This document shows, piece by piece, positions 48,825 through 58,805 of a DNA stretch of 64,000 bases. The position numbers and the translations under genes were made by a program. This stretch comes from Paenibacillus yonginensis (lineage in GTDB: Bacteria; Bacillota; Bacilli; Paenibacillales; Paenibacillaceae), in NCBI RefSeq assembly GCF_001685395.1, contig NZ_CP014167.1, forward strand, positions 1,307,501 through 1,371,500, given 5' to 3'. The notes beneath the pieces were generated by a model. It ran no database searches. It had not been told where the DNA came from and saw only the letters and a program-made list of their open reading frames with translations. Positions within the stretch are counted from its first letter, which is position 1. Every line of letters starts with the position of its first letter.

Positions 48825-50135
48825 TTACGGATTCAGCAGCTTTTTGACATCGGCATTGACTGCGCTGACGTCCACGGTGGAGACGGCGTTGTCGCTCAGC
48901 TTATATTTCTGCTTGAGCTTCAGGATGCGGTAGACGTGCTGGTCTATTTCCTGCTCGGCAAGCTTGCCGCTGCCTGCGGCCTTCCGCAGCGCTTCAATTA
49001 CAGCGGTTTCGCGATCTGTATCATGTCCGACGAGCACGATATCGCTGCCGGCTTGAATAGACCTGACCGCCGCTTCGGCGATCCCGTAATGTTTGACAAT
49101 GCCGCCCATGGTCAAATCATCGGTAATAACTACGCCGTCGAAACCCAGTTTGTCCCGCAGCAAACCGGTGATCATCTGTTTGGACAAGGAAGCGGGATAG
49201 TCAGGGTCAATTTTAGGGATCAGCAGGTGAGCGACCATCACCATGTCCGTTCCCTGCTTTACAGCGGCCTGAAAAGGCAGCAGCTCAAAGGCTTCGAGCT
49301 GTTTCAGGGATTTGTTCACAACAGGCAGCTCCAGATGGGAATCCACCGAAGTATCACCATGTCCGGGAAAATGTTTGATTACCGCGGCAATGCCTTCGGA
49401 TTGGAGGCCTTTAAGCACAGCGGTTCCGTTTTTGATGACTGCATCCGCGTCCGCTCCATAAGACCGGTCCCCGATAACCGGGTTATTGGGGTTGCTGTTG
49501 ATGTCCATCACAGGCGCGAAATCGAGATTAAATCCGACTGATTTAATCTCTTCGCCGAGCGCTTGACCGATGCCGGTCGCATAAGCGGTGCTGTTCTTTT
49601 GCCCGATGTCCTTGGCCGTCGGGATTTTAAGATAAGGCTCCGGCATGCGGCTGACCCGCCCGCCTTCCTGGTCGGTGCTGAGCCAAAGCGCGGCTGGATT
49701 CGGTTTGTTTGCTTTCTTGAGCTGGTTAAGGAAAGTCAAAGTTTGATTGGCGTTTGTAATGTTGGGTTTATACAAAATAAATCCGCCAACCTTGTAGGTT
49801 TCGATCATTTTCCTGGCGTCTGCCTGCAGCTCAGTTCCGTCGAGGCCGACGATCACCATCTGGCCGATTTTCTCATTCAGGGTCATGTTGTCCAGCTGGG
49901 CTTGTACCGGATCTTCCGGTTTGCCAGGGGCTTCGGACGGTTGCTCAGAGACGTTGGGCACCGCCGCAGAAGATGCTGGTGAAGCAGGAGTGGACGGACC
50001 AGCCCCTGCTGTAGACGCCGTTGGTGCTGGCGATTGTACAGATTCAGCTTGCTGGCCTCCTGATCTGGCGCAGCCTCCGGCCAATAACCCCATAGACAAT
50101 GCGGCCAGCAGGAGAACCGCTTTCGGATAAGTCAT
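48825..50135 (-). CDS. nagZ: GH3 beta-N-acetylglucosaminidase lipoprotein (NagZ-like)
   Basis: A 436-residue exported lipoprotein. The signal peptide ends in lipobox LAGGC (C22), followed by a Ser/Pro/Ala-rich linker to about residue 80. The GH3 domain has STDQEGGRVSRM, the catalytic His-Asp loop KHFPGHGDTSVDSH, and nucleophile region VVITDDLTMGG. It should trim GlcNAc from muropeptides at the cell surface, as B. subtilis NagZ (YbbD) does. It lacks the C-terminal amidase-associated domain of YbbD. Start 50135 has AAGGAGG 12 nt upstream. Confidence 0.9.
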   Translation of the reverse strand: MTYPKAVLLLAALSMGLLAGGCARSGGQQAESVQSPAPTASTAGAGPSTPASPASSAAVPNVSEQPSEAPGKPEDPVQAQLDNMTLNEKIGQMVIVGLDGTELQADARKMIETYKVGGFILYKPNITNANQTLTFLNQLKKANKPNPAALWLSTDQEGGRVSRMPEPYLKIPTAKDIGQKNSTAYATGIGQALGEEIKSVGFNLDFAPVMDINSNPNNPVIGDRSYGADADAVIKNGTAVLKGLQSEGIAAVIKHFPGHGDTSVDSHLELPVVNKSLKQLEAFELLPFQAAVKQGTDMVMVAHLLIPKIDPDYPASLSKQMITGLLRDKLGFDGVVITDDLTMGGIVKHYGIAEAAVRSIQAGSDIVLVGHDTDRETAVIEALRKAAGSGKLAEQEIDQHVYRILKLKQKYKLSDNAVSTVDVSAVNADVKKLLNP

Positions 50136-50384
50136 CAGACTAAAAAACCTCCTTACTGTAAATAGGCATGCCACCAGCTATAGGCTCACTTTCTGCTGCA
50201 TGCGTTGTTTATTATAACTTACGGACGTTTAAGAACAGAAATCTGTTGCAGCCCGGATGCCAGACAGTAGACAAGTTGGGTATGTAGTGCGAGAATAAAA
50301 ACTATTCGGAAAAAGCGCGTACTCCGCAAAAGCCGCTTGCTGTTCGGAAATTACGCAGGAGAGATTCAAAGGGGGATACCTAAC

Positions 50385-50801
50385 ATGTACACGATAACGG
50401 AAATGTCGATAGAGGATTATGAGGGAGCTTACCGTCTATGGGAGATTACGCCGGGGATGGGGCTCAGCTCGGCTGATTCCAGGACAGCGATCGCTTCTTT
50501 TTTAAGCCGGAATGAAGGATTAAGTTATGTCTGCAGGCAGGGTGAACAAGTTGTCGGCACGGTACTGTGCGGTCATGACGGCAGGAGAGGGTTCCTCTAC
50601 CATGTTGCGGTAGACCAGAAGCACAGGGGGCAGGCGCTGGCTGGGCAGCTAGTGGCCAGGAGCTTGTCCGGACTGAAAGAGCAGGGCATTGAGAAATGCC
50701 ACCTGATGGTGATTCAAGACAACGAAGTGGGGAAACACTTCTGGTCGAAGACAGGCTGGCAGTTAAGGGATCAAATTTTGTTTTATTCGCATCATACCTA
50801 A
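50385..50801 (+). CDS. GNAT-family N-acetyltransferase (YpeA-like)
   Basis: A 138-residue acetyltransferase. Motif A is VAVDQKHRGQALAGQLV, followed by KCHLMVIQDNEVGKHFW and the GWQLRDQILFYS end, as in YpeA/RimI-type small GNATs. Start 50385 follows AAAGGGGGAT. It is 11 nt upstream of the Bcr/CflA exporter and clearly in the same transcript, which may link acetylation and export of a toxic compound. Confidence 0.85.
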   Translation: MYTITEMSIEDYEGAYRLWEITPGMGLSSADSRTAIASFLSRNEGLSYVCRQGEQVVGTVLCGHDGRRGFLYHVAVDQKHRGQALAGQLVARSLSGLKEQGIEKCHLMVIQDNEVGKHFWSKTGWQLRDQILFYSHHT

Positions 50802-50812
50802 AGGAGGCCGCA

Positions 50813-52066
50813 ATGGACAGGAATTCTACGGAGCAGGGAGTGGCGGCGGCGTCCGGAGCAGAACCGGCCGAGCTGGCCCAATCAAGACGTATTTTATTTG
50901 TGGTTATTTTAGGCATGCTTTCGGCGATCGGTCCTTTTTCACTGGATATGTATTTGCCAGCGCTGCCGAAAATGGCTGGAGAGCTGCATACCGGGACTTC
51001 GGCTGTGCAGCTTAGCCTGACATTCTGCATGCTGGGGCTGGCGCTTGGACAGCTGCTGGCGGGTCCGCTCAGCGACACGATGGGGCGCCGCAAGCCTTTG
51101 ATTGCCGCGATGGCTCTTTATGCTGTGTCTTCGCTGCTTTGCGCGTTTAGCCCCACTATTACCGTTCTCGTTATTCTTCGGTTTATTCAGGGACTTTCAG
51201 GTGCAGCCGGGATTGTTATTTCCCGTGCCGTGGTACGTGATTTATTTTCAGGCAAAGAGCTGACGAGATTCTTCTCCCAGTTGATGCTGATCAACGGGGC
51301 AGCTCCGATTGTAGCTCCGGTGCTGGGAGGGCAATTTTTGAGATTTATGTCCTGGAAAGGCGTGTTTGTTTTCTTGTTTATCTTGGGACTTGTGCTGCTG
51401 CTGGCCGTCCTGCTGGGTCTGCCGGAGACGCTGCCGAAGCAGCGGCGCCACAGCGGCGGCTTGTCCAGCACGCTCCGGACCTTTGGACAATTCGGCAAAG
51501 ACCGTTTGTTTGTCGGCTATGTGCTGTCCATGGGGCTGGTGTCTGCGGGCATGTTCTCATATATTTCCGGTTCTTCGTTTGTGCTGCAGAACCTGTACAG
51601 CGTATCTGCTCAAAGCTACAGTTTGATCTTTGCCCTAAACGGATTGGGAATTATCGTGGCATCCCAGGTTACCGGCCGGCTGGCTTTAACCCAAGATGTC
51701 CGCAAACTGTTTGTTATCGGACTGGGGATTGCTTTGGCGGGAAGCGTCGGTTTGCTGCTCACCATTTTGCTGGACGGCGGGCTTCTTGCCGTGATCTGCT
51801 GTTTGTTCCTCATTGTATCGAGCGTCGGGGTTGTCAGCACAACGTCCACTTCATTGGCGCTGCAAAATGCAGGGGCGGCAGCCGGCAGCGCATCCGCACT
51901 CCTTGGTCTTCTCCAGTTCGTATTCGGTGCGGCAGCTTCGCCGCTTACGGGACTTGGCGGCAGTGCAACGGCGGTACCTATGGCATTGACGATCTTCACT
52001 GCCGAGGTCTTGGCCGTATTGAGCTGCATCGTGCTGATTCGAGGGCGGAAAGCGAAGAATAGATAA
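50813..52066 (+). CDS. Bcr/CflA-type MFS drug exporter
   Basis: A 417-residue protein with 12 membrane helices. The family blocks PFSLDMYLPALPKMAGEL, GQLLAGPLSDTMGRRKPL and RFIQGLSGAAGIVISRAVVRD are intact, matching Bcr/CflA proton-driven exporters of bicyclomycin and chloramphenicol-type drugs. Start 50813 follows AAAGGAGG. Substrate cannot be read from the sequence. Own terminator downstream. Confidence 0.9.
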   Translation: MDRNSTEQGVAAASGAEPAELAQSRRILFVVILGMLSAIGPFSLDMYLPALPKMAGELHTGTSAVQLSLTFCMLGLALGQLLAGPLSDTMGRRKPLIAAMALYAVSSLLCAFSPTITVLVILRFIQGLSGAAGIVISRAVVRDLFSGKELTRFFSQLMLINGAAPIVAPVLGGQFLRFMSWKGVFVFLFILGLVLLLAVLLGLPETLPKQRRHSGGLSSTLRTFGQFGKDRLFVGYVLSMGLVSAGMFSYISGSSFVLQNLYSVSAQSYSLIFALNGLGIIVASQVTGRLALTQDVRKLFVIGLGIALAGSVGLLLTILLDGGLLAVICCLFLIVSSVGVVSTTSTSLALQNAGAAAGSASALLGLLQFVFGAAASPLTGLGGSATAVPMALTIFTAEVLAVLSCIVLIRGRKAKNR

Positions 52067-52092
52067 GCAGAAATATAGAAATACGCGTTGAT

Positions 52093-52119
52093 AGCCGGCG
52101 GGAATCCCGCCGGCTTTTT
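52093..52119 (+). terminator. Terminator of the GNAT-MFS operon
   Basis: AGCCGGCGGG-AAT-CCCGCCGGCT perfect 10-bp stem followed by TTTTT. Confidence 0.95.
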
Positions 52120-52270
52120 CTGTTCGGATGTTTTGGAGGGATGAAGCTTCTGCCCTGTTTTAAGAGGAAGCGGTTCCCCTTAATGGAAAAGGGGTACTGC
52201 TTTTATTTTCGCAGTATTAATTGTAAGATTAATAGATGTAAATAATTTAATAAATCCTTGTAAATGGAAA

Positions 52271-53209
52271 GTGAATGTGGCGATGAAAACCTTTTTGCAG
52301 CTGAATACTATTTTTCTCAGCATGATCATGGAAGCTATTCCGTTTGTACTGCTTGGCGTTATTGTTTCGGGTGTGATTCAAATTTTCTTAAAGGAAACGA
52401 CAATCGCCCGGATTATGCCTAGAAACCGTGTTTGGTCCACCCTGCTTGGCTGCGGACTCGGCATCTGCTTTCCCGCCTGCGAATGCGGGATTGTCCCGAT
52501 CACGAACCGGCTCCTGCGCAAAGGCGTTCCTCTGCATGCCGGAATTGCTTTTATGCTGACAGGTCCGATCATTAACCCGGTTGTGCTGTTTGCTACTTAT
52601 ATCGCTTTCGGAAATGATTGGAGGATGGCGGCAATCCGGGCGGGCATGTCGATTGTTGTTGCCTTTGTTGTAGCGGTTGTTCTGTCGATGCTGTTCCCTG
52701 TTCTTCCGTTCCGGACTGGAAATCAGGCGCTGTCCGGAAGTGAAGGCCTGGTGGCTGCCACTTCTGAAGCTCCATCCGGCCCAGCTCCGAAGATTCCGCT
52801 GCGCCGCGAGCTGATGATGGTGATGGAGCATGCGATTGAGGAATTTTTCTCCGTCGGTAAATATTTGGTGATCGGTGCTTTTATTGCGGCCAGCATGCAA
52901 ACCTTTCTTCCGACCTCGACCCTGCTCCATTTGGGAAGCAATCCGGTGACAGCGTCGCTGGTCATGATTGTGTTGGCTTTTGTTATGTCGCTCTGCTCGG
53001 AAGCCGACGCATTTATCGCTTCGTCGTTCCGCAGCACGTTCTCGACGGGGGCTTTATCCGCTTTCCTTGTATTTGGACCTATGGTTGATATTAAAAACAC
53101 TTTGATGCTGCTTGGCGTATTCAAAGGCAGATTTGTAGCGGTACTTATCGGTCTGGTGGCGGTTTGTACGCTTCTGTCGTCGCTGGTGGTGGGGAGGTTG
53201 TTTGGATGA
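52271..53209 (+). CDS. Permease of the UPF0718/DUF318 family (YcgR-like)
   Basis: About 312 residues with eight hydrophobic segments and the PF03773 motifs IPFVLLGVIVSGVIQ, CFPACECGIVPITNRLL and LCSEADAFIASSFRS. The cysteine-rich CxxCxCG block is conserved in the family and may bind metal. Function is not established; it always pairs with the next gene type. Start is GTG 52271 or ATG 52283; neither has a strong ribosome site. A long region of 2 loops around residue 155 is polar. Confidence 0.82.
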   Translation: MNVAMKTFLQLNTIFLSMIMEAIPFVLLGVIVSGVIQIFLKETTIARIMPRNRVWSTLLGCGLGICFPACECGIVPITNRLLRKGVPLHAGIAFMLTGPIINPVVLFATYIAFGNDWRMAAIRAGMSIVVAFVVAVVLSMLFPVLPFRTGNQALSGSEGLVAATSEAPSGPAPKIPLRRELMMVMEHAIEEFFSVGKYLVIGAFIAASMQTFLPTSTLLHLGSNPVTASLVMIVLAFVMSLCSEADAFIASSFRSTFSTGALSAFLVFGPMVDIKNTLMLLGVFKGRFVAVLIGLVAVCTLLSSLVVGRLFG

Positions 53210-54150
53210 CCCGGTTATATGTGCTGCTGGGATTTATTTTTTTGTTTGTGCAGCTTCATCTAAGCGGCAACCTGAACAAATATGTCAATCTGAAATATGC
53301 TTATTTATCCGTAAGTGCAATTGTGTTATTATCCCTGCTGGCCGTCTTTGAATTTACAAGGCTGGTGATCCGGGAACGCCGTCAGCGCGGGCTGGCTGAA
53401 CAGGAGCTGGTCCATCCACATCACGCGCATAGTCACGAGCACAGCCATGCACACAATCACGAATATACGGGTGTCCTCGAATCCAATGCGGAGCTTTTGC
53501 AGGGATTTGATCACGGGCACGCGCACGGCCCTTCCACCCGCTGGGGGAAGAGGCTGGCGTACCTGGTGCTGGTCGTTCCGATCCTGACGGGCGTGCTGCT
53601 TCCGGTGGCTACCCTGGATTCCAGCTTTGTCAAAGCGAAAGGGTTCTCATTTCCTTCCGTTCAGGATACGCCGGACAACCCCGGCTTTCACCAGTTCCTG
53701 AAGCCGGACACCAGCGTGTTCTACGGCAAAGACAGCTATACGAAGATCTCCCGCAAGGAGCTGGGGGAATTCAGCGGATTAAGTTCCGTAGACTTGACGG
53801 ACAAAACTTATTTGAAAGGCATGGAAGCCATTTATAATTTCCCGGATCCATTTATGGGGAAGACGATATCCTTCAACGGGTTTATTTATAAAGGCGAGCA
53901 GGTCAGCGATCACGAATATTTTGTGTTTCGGTTCGGCTTTATTCACTGCGTGGCGGATTCCGGCGTGTTCGGCATGCTCGTTGACTTCCCGGAAGGGACG
54001 GAGCTTGAGGACGACCAGTGGGTGCATGTCTCCGGCAAGCTGAATACGGAATGGTATCAGCCCTTCAAACAGACTATTCCGGTGCTGAAGGCCGACAAGT
54101 GGGAGAAGATTGATGCGCCGGAGGATCCTTACGTATACCGCATTTTTTAA
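53206..54150 (+). CDS. TIGR03943-family permease partner (YcgQ-like) with His-rich loop
   Basis: A 314-residue protein: two N-terminal membrane helices, a histidine-rich loop (residues 70-85 with nine histidines, plus H103, H105, H107), a third helix near 120-140 and an exported C-terminal domain. This C-terminal part has DPFMGKTISFNGFIY and FGFIHCVADSGVFGML, the DUF1980 signature. The ATG overlaps the permease stop (ATGA), so the two form a coupled complex. The histidine cluster suggests binding of zinc or another divalent metal. Function unproven. Confidence 0.83.
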   Translation: MTRLYVLLGFIFLFVQLHLSGNLNKYVNLKYAYLSVSAIVLLSLLAVFEFTRLVIRERRQRGLAEQELVHPHHAHSHEHSHAHNHEYTGVLESNAELLQGFDHGHAHGPSTRWGKRLAYLVLVVPILTGVLLPVATLDSSFVKAKGFSFPSVQDTPDNPGFHQFLKPDTSVFYGKDSYTKISRKELGEFSGLSSVDLTDKTYLKGMEAIYNFPDPFMGKTISFNGFIYKGEQVSDHEYFVFRFGFIHCVADSGVFGMLVDFPEGTELEDDQWVHVSGKLNTEWYQPFKQTIPVLKADKWEKIDAPEDPYVYRIF

Positions 54151-54197
54151 GCTTCCTTATTCTCAAATTTTATTACTTGCTTTAGAAAGGAAACGTT

Positions 54198-56102
54198 ATG
54201 AACAAGCTTTCATTCAGACCTTTAACCACGCGGCCGGTCTTGTACAGCGTAGTGCTGCTGCTCTTAAAGCTGCTGCTCCTGCGTTACTTCTTATTCCGCG
54301 ACATTATGTGGAGCAAGGTGGGCGCCGACCTGTTTGCGCTCTGGCTTCTGCTTGCCGTGTTTGAACTCCTTATTCCGGCCAAGTGGGGCAAATACGTATA
54401 CTTCGGATTAAACGCGCTTGTTTCCCTCATATTGTTCGCTTCAACGCTGTATTATGCGCATTTTGGATCGGTTCCGACTTATACGGCGCTTCAGCAGCTG
54501 CATCAAGTGCTGCAAATCAAAGCCAGTGTACAGTCAACCATCCGGCCGGAATATTATCTCTACTTCCTGGATCTGCCGATCCTGCTGATCGTTTGGCTGG
54601 TTCGGCGCAGAAAGGCGGCGCCTGCCGCACGCAAAAGCGTCGTTTGGAGAGCCGGGGTACTGGTCACCGCGATCGCCTGTTTTTTCCTGTCGGAACGAAG
54701 CATACAAAACAGCGACTCGATCGTCAATGAAATCGTGCAGGTTGAGCATTTGGGATTTATGGATTATCAGGTGGCGGCAGCGATCAAAACGAGCAAGGAA
54801 GATGCCTTGATCCGCAACGGGAACATTGAGGATACGGTCAAAAAGATTCATGATCTCCAGAGCACCTATGTCTATAATGATAAAACCGGCGGAGGAGCGG
54901 TTTCCGTTACCCCTGCTCATTTTGGTGCTGCCAAAGGCAAAAATCTGATTGTGATCCAGATGGAAGCCTTTCAGAATTTCCCGATCAACCTGAAAATAGG
55001 AGGTCAGGAGGTTACGCCCAACCTGAACAAGCTGATCGGCTCAAGCTATTATTTCCCTTATGTGTACCAGCAGATCGGGCAGGGCAATACGTCGGACGCT
55101 GAATTTATGTCCAATACCTCGATCTATCCGACAGGCACGATTCCGATGTCTACCGGCTTCGGGGACCGGGCATTGCCAAGCCTGCCGCGTCTGTTGGAGA
55201 ACCATGGTTATGAAGCTGATACCTTCCACGTTAATGATGTTACATTCTGGGATCGGATCAAGCTTTATCCGGCTTTGCATTTTGACCATTATTTCGACAA
55301 GCCTTATTACAATAACGATCACTTTAATGATTTTGGCGCCTCCGATGAAGAGCTGTATCGGGTTGCGGTGAACCATATGAAAGAAATCGCCGACAGCGGC
55401 AAACCTTTCTATACCCAGCTGATTACGGTTTCCAGCCATTTTCCGTTTAAAGTGCCGGAGGACCGCAAGAAAATCCAGATGCCGGATTCGCTGAAGGATA
55501 CGCAGCTTGGCGATTATCTTACAGCTGTGAATTATACGGACTATGCTGTTGGGACGTTGATCGAAAGGCTTAAGCAGGAGGGGCTGTGGGACAATTCGGT
55601 GCTGGTGCTCTATGGCGATCATTTCGGTCTCCAGCCGGACCAGAATGATCCGCAGTGGGTCGAATCCCAGCTCGGCATCAAATACGACTCCAGAGTCTCG
55701 CGATTTAATATTCCTTTTATCATTCATTTGCCGGGAGAACAGCAGGGGCAGGTGGTCGATCAGGTTGGCGGACAGCTGGATATGATGCCGACGATCGCGA
55801 ATCTGCTCGGCGTTTCGCTGCAGCAGGAGCAGTTTACGGCGTTTGGGCACGACCTGCTTAACATTGACCACAACGTGTTTGGCATGCGCTATTATCTGCC
55901 GACCGGTTCGTTCTTTAACGATGACGTTCTGTTCGTATCCGGGACCGGCTTTGACGACGGTACGGCGATTTCTCTCAAGACGCTGGAGCCTGTAACGGAC
56001 TTTGAGAAATACCGCAAGGATTATGATTATATTCTCAAGCTGATGGGCTTGTCGGATGAATATGTGAAGCTCTTGCCGAAACGTGAGCCGGGGAACGAAT
56101 AG
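54198..56102 (+). CDS. LTA-synthase-family phosphoglycerol transferase
   Basis: A 634-residue protein: five N-terminal membrane helices (about 1-165), a linker, and an extracellular sulfatase-fold domain. The metal/catalytic residues are E256 in IQMEAFQNF and T298 in GQGNTSDAEF (matching E255 and T300 of S. aureus LtaS), with a further metal block in LYGDHFG. It should polymerise or prime glycerol phosphate from phosphatidylglycerol on lipoteichoic acid. Several paralogues usually exist, so the exact role is open. ATG behind AGAAAGGAAACG. Confidence 0.92.
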   Translation: MNKLSFRPLTTRPVLYSVVLLLLKLLLLRYFLFRDIMWSKVGADLFALWLLLAVFELLIPAKWGKYVYFGLNALVSLILFASTLYYAHFGSVPTYTALQQLHQVLQIKASVQSTIRPEYYLYFLDLPILLIVWLVRRRKAAPAARKSVVWRAGVLVTAIACFFLSERSIQNSDSIVNEIVQVEHLGFMDYQVAAAIKTSKEDALIRNGNIEDTVKKIHDLQSTYVYNDKTGGGAVSVTPAHFGAAKGKNLIVIQMEAFQNFPINLKIGGQEVTPNLNKLIGSSYYFPYVYQQIGQGNTSDAEFMSNTSIYPTGTIPMSTGFGDRALPSLPRLLENHGYEADTFHVNDVTFWDRIKLYPALHFDHYFDKPYYNNDHFNDFGASDEELYRVAVNHMKEIADSGKPFYTQLITVSSHFPFKVPEDRKKIQMPDSLKDTQLGDYLTAVNYTDYAVGTLIERLKQEGLWDNSVLVLYGDHFGLQPDQNDPQWVESQLGIKYDSRVSRFNIPFIIHLPGEQQGQVVDQVGGQLDMMPTIANLLGVSLQQEQFTAFGHDLLNIDHNVFGMRYYLPTGSFFNDDVLFVSGTGFDDGTAISLKTLEPVTDFEKYRKDYDYILKLMGLSDEYVKLLPKREPGNE

Positions 56103-56131
56103 ATCCCCCAATACTAACAGATCCTTTAGAA

Positions 56132-56161
56132 GCCGGACATCCATAGGGGTGTCCGGTTTTT
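56132..56161 (+). terminator. Terminator of the LTA-synthase-like gene
   Basis: CCGGACA / TGTCCGG stem with a 10-nt loop followed by TTTTTAT, 30 nt after the stop. Confidence 0.85.
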
Positions 56162-56231
56162 ATGTGTGTATAAATTGCCATAAAGGATGGAAAAATACGG
56201 GGAAATATAAAACCAGCAAAGGAGAGTGCGG

Positions 56232-57667
56232 ATGGAAGCTTTTCTGGAATCATTAAAGACCGAGCTCAGCGGCAGTACCGATGTCGTTTACCAAACCTTT
56301 CAAATCCACGGCACTCCTTGTACGCTGGTTTTTATTCCTTCGATCGTGAACATGGAAACCTTCGACCGGGAAGTCCGGGTAGCCCTGAAAGAGGAAGCGA
56401 CAGCCAAAGATTCGGATATAGAGCAGTTTGCCGATCGGATTGAGAAAGGCATTATGTTCTCGATTCCTTGCCTGAAGTCAGAGGGGGTTCAGAAAGCGGC
56501 TTTTCTGATTGTACAAGGGAAAGCGCTTCTTTATGTCCCTGGAGTCAACGGTTTCTATTATTTTGAGGTAACCTCTTATCAGAAACGGGCGGTATCGGAG
56601 TCGCAGAACGAGCTGGTCGTGATCGGCCCCCAGGAGGCATTTAACGAAGATATTCATACGAACATTTCCCTGCTCCGGCACAAAATAAAACATCCGGATC
56701 TGAAAATGAAGGCATACACGATCGGCGAATACTCCCAAACCTCCGTTTATGTTTTTTATATTGAAGGAGTTGCCGAAAAAAGCAAGCTGGACGAACTCGA
56801 CGCCAAAATCAAGCAAATTTCGATCGACGGTGTAATGGGAATCAGCTATCTGGCGGAGCATATCAAGGAGAAAATAACCCCTTTCCCTCAGTTTCAATAT
56901 ACCGAAAGGCCGGATTCGGTCGCGGCATCCCTCCTGGAAGGGAGATTCGCCATGCTGATTGACGGGACGCCTTCCGCATTGATAGCACCAGTAACGATGT
57001 TTCCCTGCTTCAATCCTCCGAGGACTATTACCAAAGTTATTTCGCAGGGAGCTGGATTCGGACTATCCGTTTCTTCTTCGCGGTGGTTTCCATGCTGCTG
57101 CCGTCCCTTTACGTTGCTGTTACTACCTTTCAACCTGAGATCATTCCGACAGCGCTGCTGATTACGATCGCTTCATCTCGTGAAAATTTGCCTTTCTCCG
57201 CTTTGACTGAAGCGTTGGTTATGGAATTAACCTTTGAAGCCTTGCGCGAGGCAGGCACACGGATCCCTAAACCAGTAGGATCGACGGTGTCGATCATCGG
57301 CGGTATCGTAATTGGACAAGCGGCCGTACAAGCCGGGATTGTGTCCGCCCCGATGATTATTGTCGTTTCCATAACGGGGATCGCTTCTTATATCATTCCG
57401 CATCTGGAGCTGGGGTTAGCTTTCCGGCTCATACGCTTCCCGCTGCTTCTTATGGGAGGAACGCTGGGGCTGCTTGGCGTGTTTGTTGCAACGTTTGTCG
57501 TTTACGGTCATTTGGCCAACATCCGTTCTTTCGGAACGCCGTATCTGTCACCGGTAGCACCGCTTGTGTTCAAAGACTGGAAAGACATCTTTGTCCGGCT
57601 GCCTTCTCCTTTTATGAATAAACGAACAAAAGCCTACACCCGGAAAAATACAAGGAGACAAACATGA
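56232..57667 (+). pseudogene. gerA-type spore germination protein, one-base frameshift
   Basis: Two overlapping frames together encode a complete GerA-family (PF03323) protein of about 478 residues. The first frame runs from ATG 56232 (behind AAAGGAGAG) through the soluble N-terminal domain to LIDGTPSALIAPVTMF. At ATGTTTCCC (56997-57005) the frame breaks; adding one T restores SLLQSSEDYYQSYFAGSW and continues into the membrane domain (LLPSLYVAVTTFQPEIIP; STVSIIGGIVIGQAAV). It would be the ligand-sensing A subunit of a germinant receptor. Either the allele is broken or one base of a short T/C run is missing from the sequence. Confidence 0.88.
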
Positions 57668-58779
57668 TTGGTCTGCTGCGATTATTTACGATGTTGTTGG
57701 TGATGGTTATACTGCTCACCGGCTGCTGGTCCAAAGCCGAGCTTAACGAAGGGTTGTTTATTGACGGCATTTATTTGGATAAAGGGCAGAAGGAGGGGGA
57801 AGTTCAGCTCTCTGTCAGCACTTTTATAACGGCAAAGCTGAAGGAAGGAGAAGCGAGCGGCGAACCCTTTGCCGTTATAACCAAATCAGGCGATAACATC
57901 CCGGATGCTTTTTCATCAATTCAGAAGGATTTGACACGACAGATCGATTTCAGTCATGTGCAGATCGTGCTGGTATCCGAGGAATATGCCAAGCTGGGCC
58001 TTGGCGAGATGTTCGACTGGTTCAAACGCGAGCCCGGAATTGAGCTTAATACCTATATTTTATCTGTTGAGGGAAAGGCCAAAGATATTGCTCAGATGAC
58101 GCCGATCACCGAACAGCTCCCAGCGGACGTATTCAAACGTTTCTCTGTTCAAAACTACATGCTGAATTCGACGGTCAAACAGTGTCTGATCGCTTCGGAA
58201 TCGGGGATGGGCTTTGCAATGACCGCCCTGAAATACGGGGATAAGAAGGTAGCAAGCGAAAATGGGGAAACGGAACGCTGGGCAGGGATTAAAGGGGTGG
58301 ATGTATTCGGAGACCGAGCCTTGAAAGGGGAACTGAACATCGATCAAGGCCGGGCGATTTCCTGGGGCTTGGGCAAGTTCAGACACCAGGTCTATACGGT
58401 AAACTGGGACGAAGGAAGGAGTAAAGCAAGCGTGTTATTAACCCGCCTTCGCGCGAAGTTGATATATAAAGGGGAAGATGAGGACGGTCCCCTCTTCAAG
58501 ATTGTTCTGAAAGGCAGAGGCAACCTGCGATCGAGTGTGGAGTCGAACGCAATTATTCTGGCTCTGCTGGAGAAGAAAGTCATCAAGGATATGGAGAAAG
58601 CTTTGGCCAACACGAAGGAGTGGGGGGCAGATGTGCTGAATTTAGGGATGCTGATGGAATGGAACAGCCCGAAGCAGTGGGAGTCTTGCAAAGATTGGTG
58701 GGCGGAGGTTTACCGGAGCAAAGCCAAATTTGAGATCGGCGCCAACATTGCAATAACGAACCAGGGATCCATGCGATAG
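57664..58779 (+). CDS. Ger(x)C-family germination lipoprotein
   Basis: A 371-residue lipoprotein, lipobox LLTGC (C21), followed by the GerAC_N and C domains (WSKAELNEGLFIDGIYLDKG; AISWGLGKFRHQVYTVNW; VIKDMEKALANTKEWGADVLNLG). It is the C subunit of a nutrient germinant receptor and acts on the outer face of the spore inner membrane. Its ATG overlaps the gerA stop (ATGA), implying translational coupling; coupling still works here because the last gerA frame reaches that stop only if the frameshift is corrected or skipped. Confidence 0.92.
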   Translation: MIGLLRLFTMLLVMVILLTGCWSKAELNEGLFIDGIYLDKGQKEGEVQLSVSTFITAKLKEGEASGEPFAVITKSGDNIPDAFSSIQKDLTRQIDFSHVQIVLVSEEYAKLGLGEMFDWFKREPGIELNTYILSVEGKAKDIAQMTPITEQLPADVFKRFSVQNYMLNSTVKQCLIASESGMGFAMTALKYGDKKVASENGETERWAGIKGVDVFGDRALKGELNIDQGRAISWGLGKFRHQVYTVNWDEGRSKASVLLTRLRAKLIYKGEDEDGPLFKIVLKGRGNLRSSVESNAIILALLEKKVIKDMEKALANTKEWGADVLNLGMLMEWNSPKQWESCKDWWAEVYRSKAKFEIGANIAITNQGSMR

Positions 58780-58805
58780 ATCCTTTATAACGAGAGGGGT
58801 TAAAG

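Noticed and set aside
55041-56144. 367-codon minus-strand frame antisense to the LTA-synthase-like gene
   Set aside because: Low-complexity mirror frame rich in Arg/His/Ile; the plus-strand protein has all catalytic residues.
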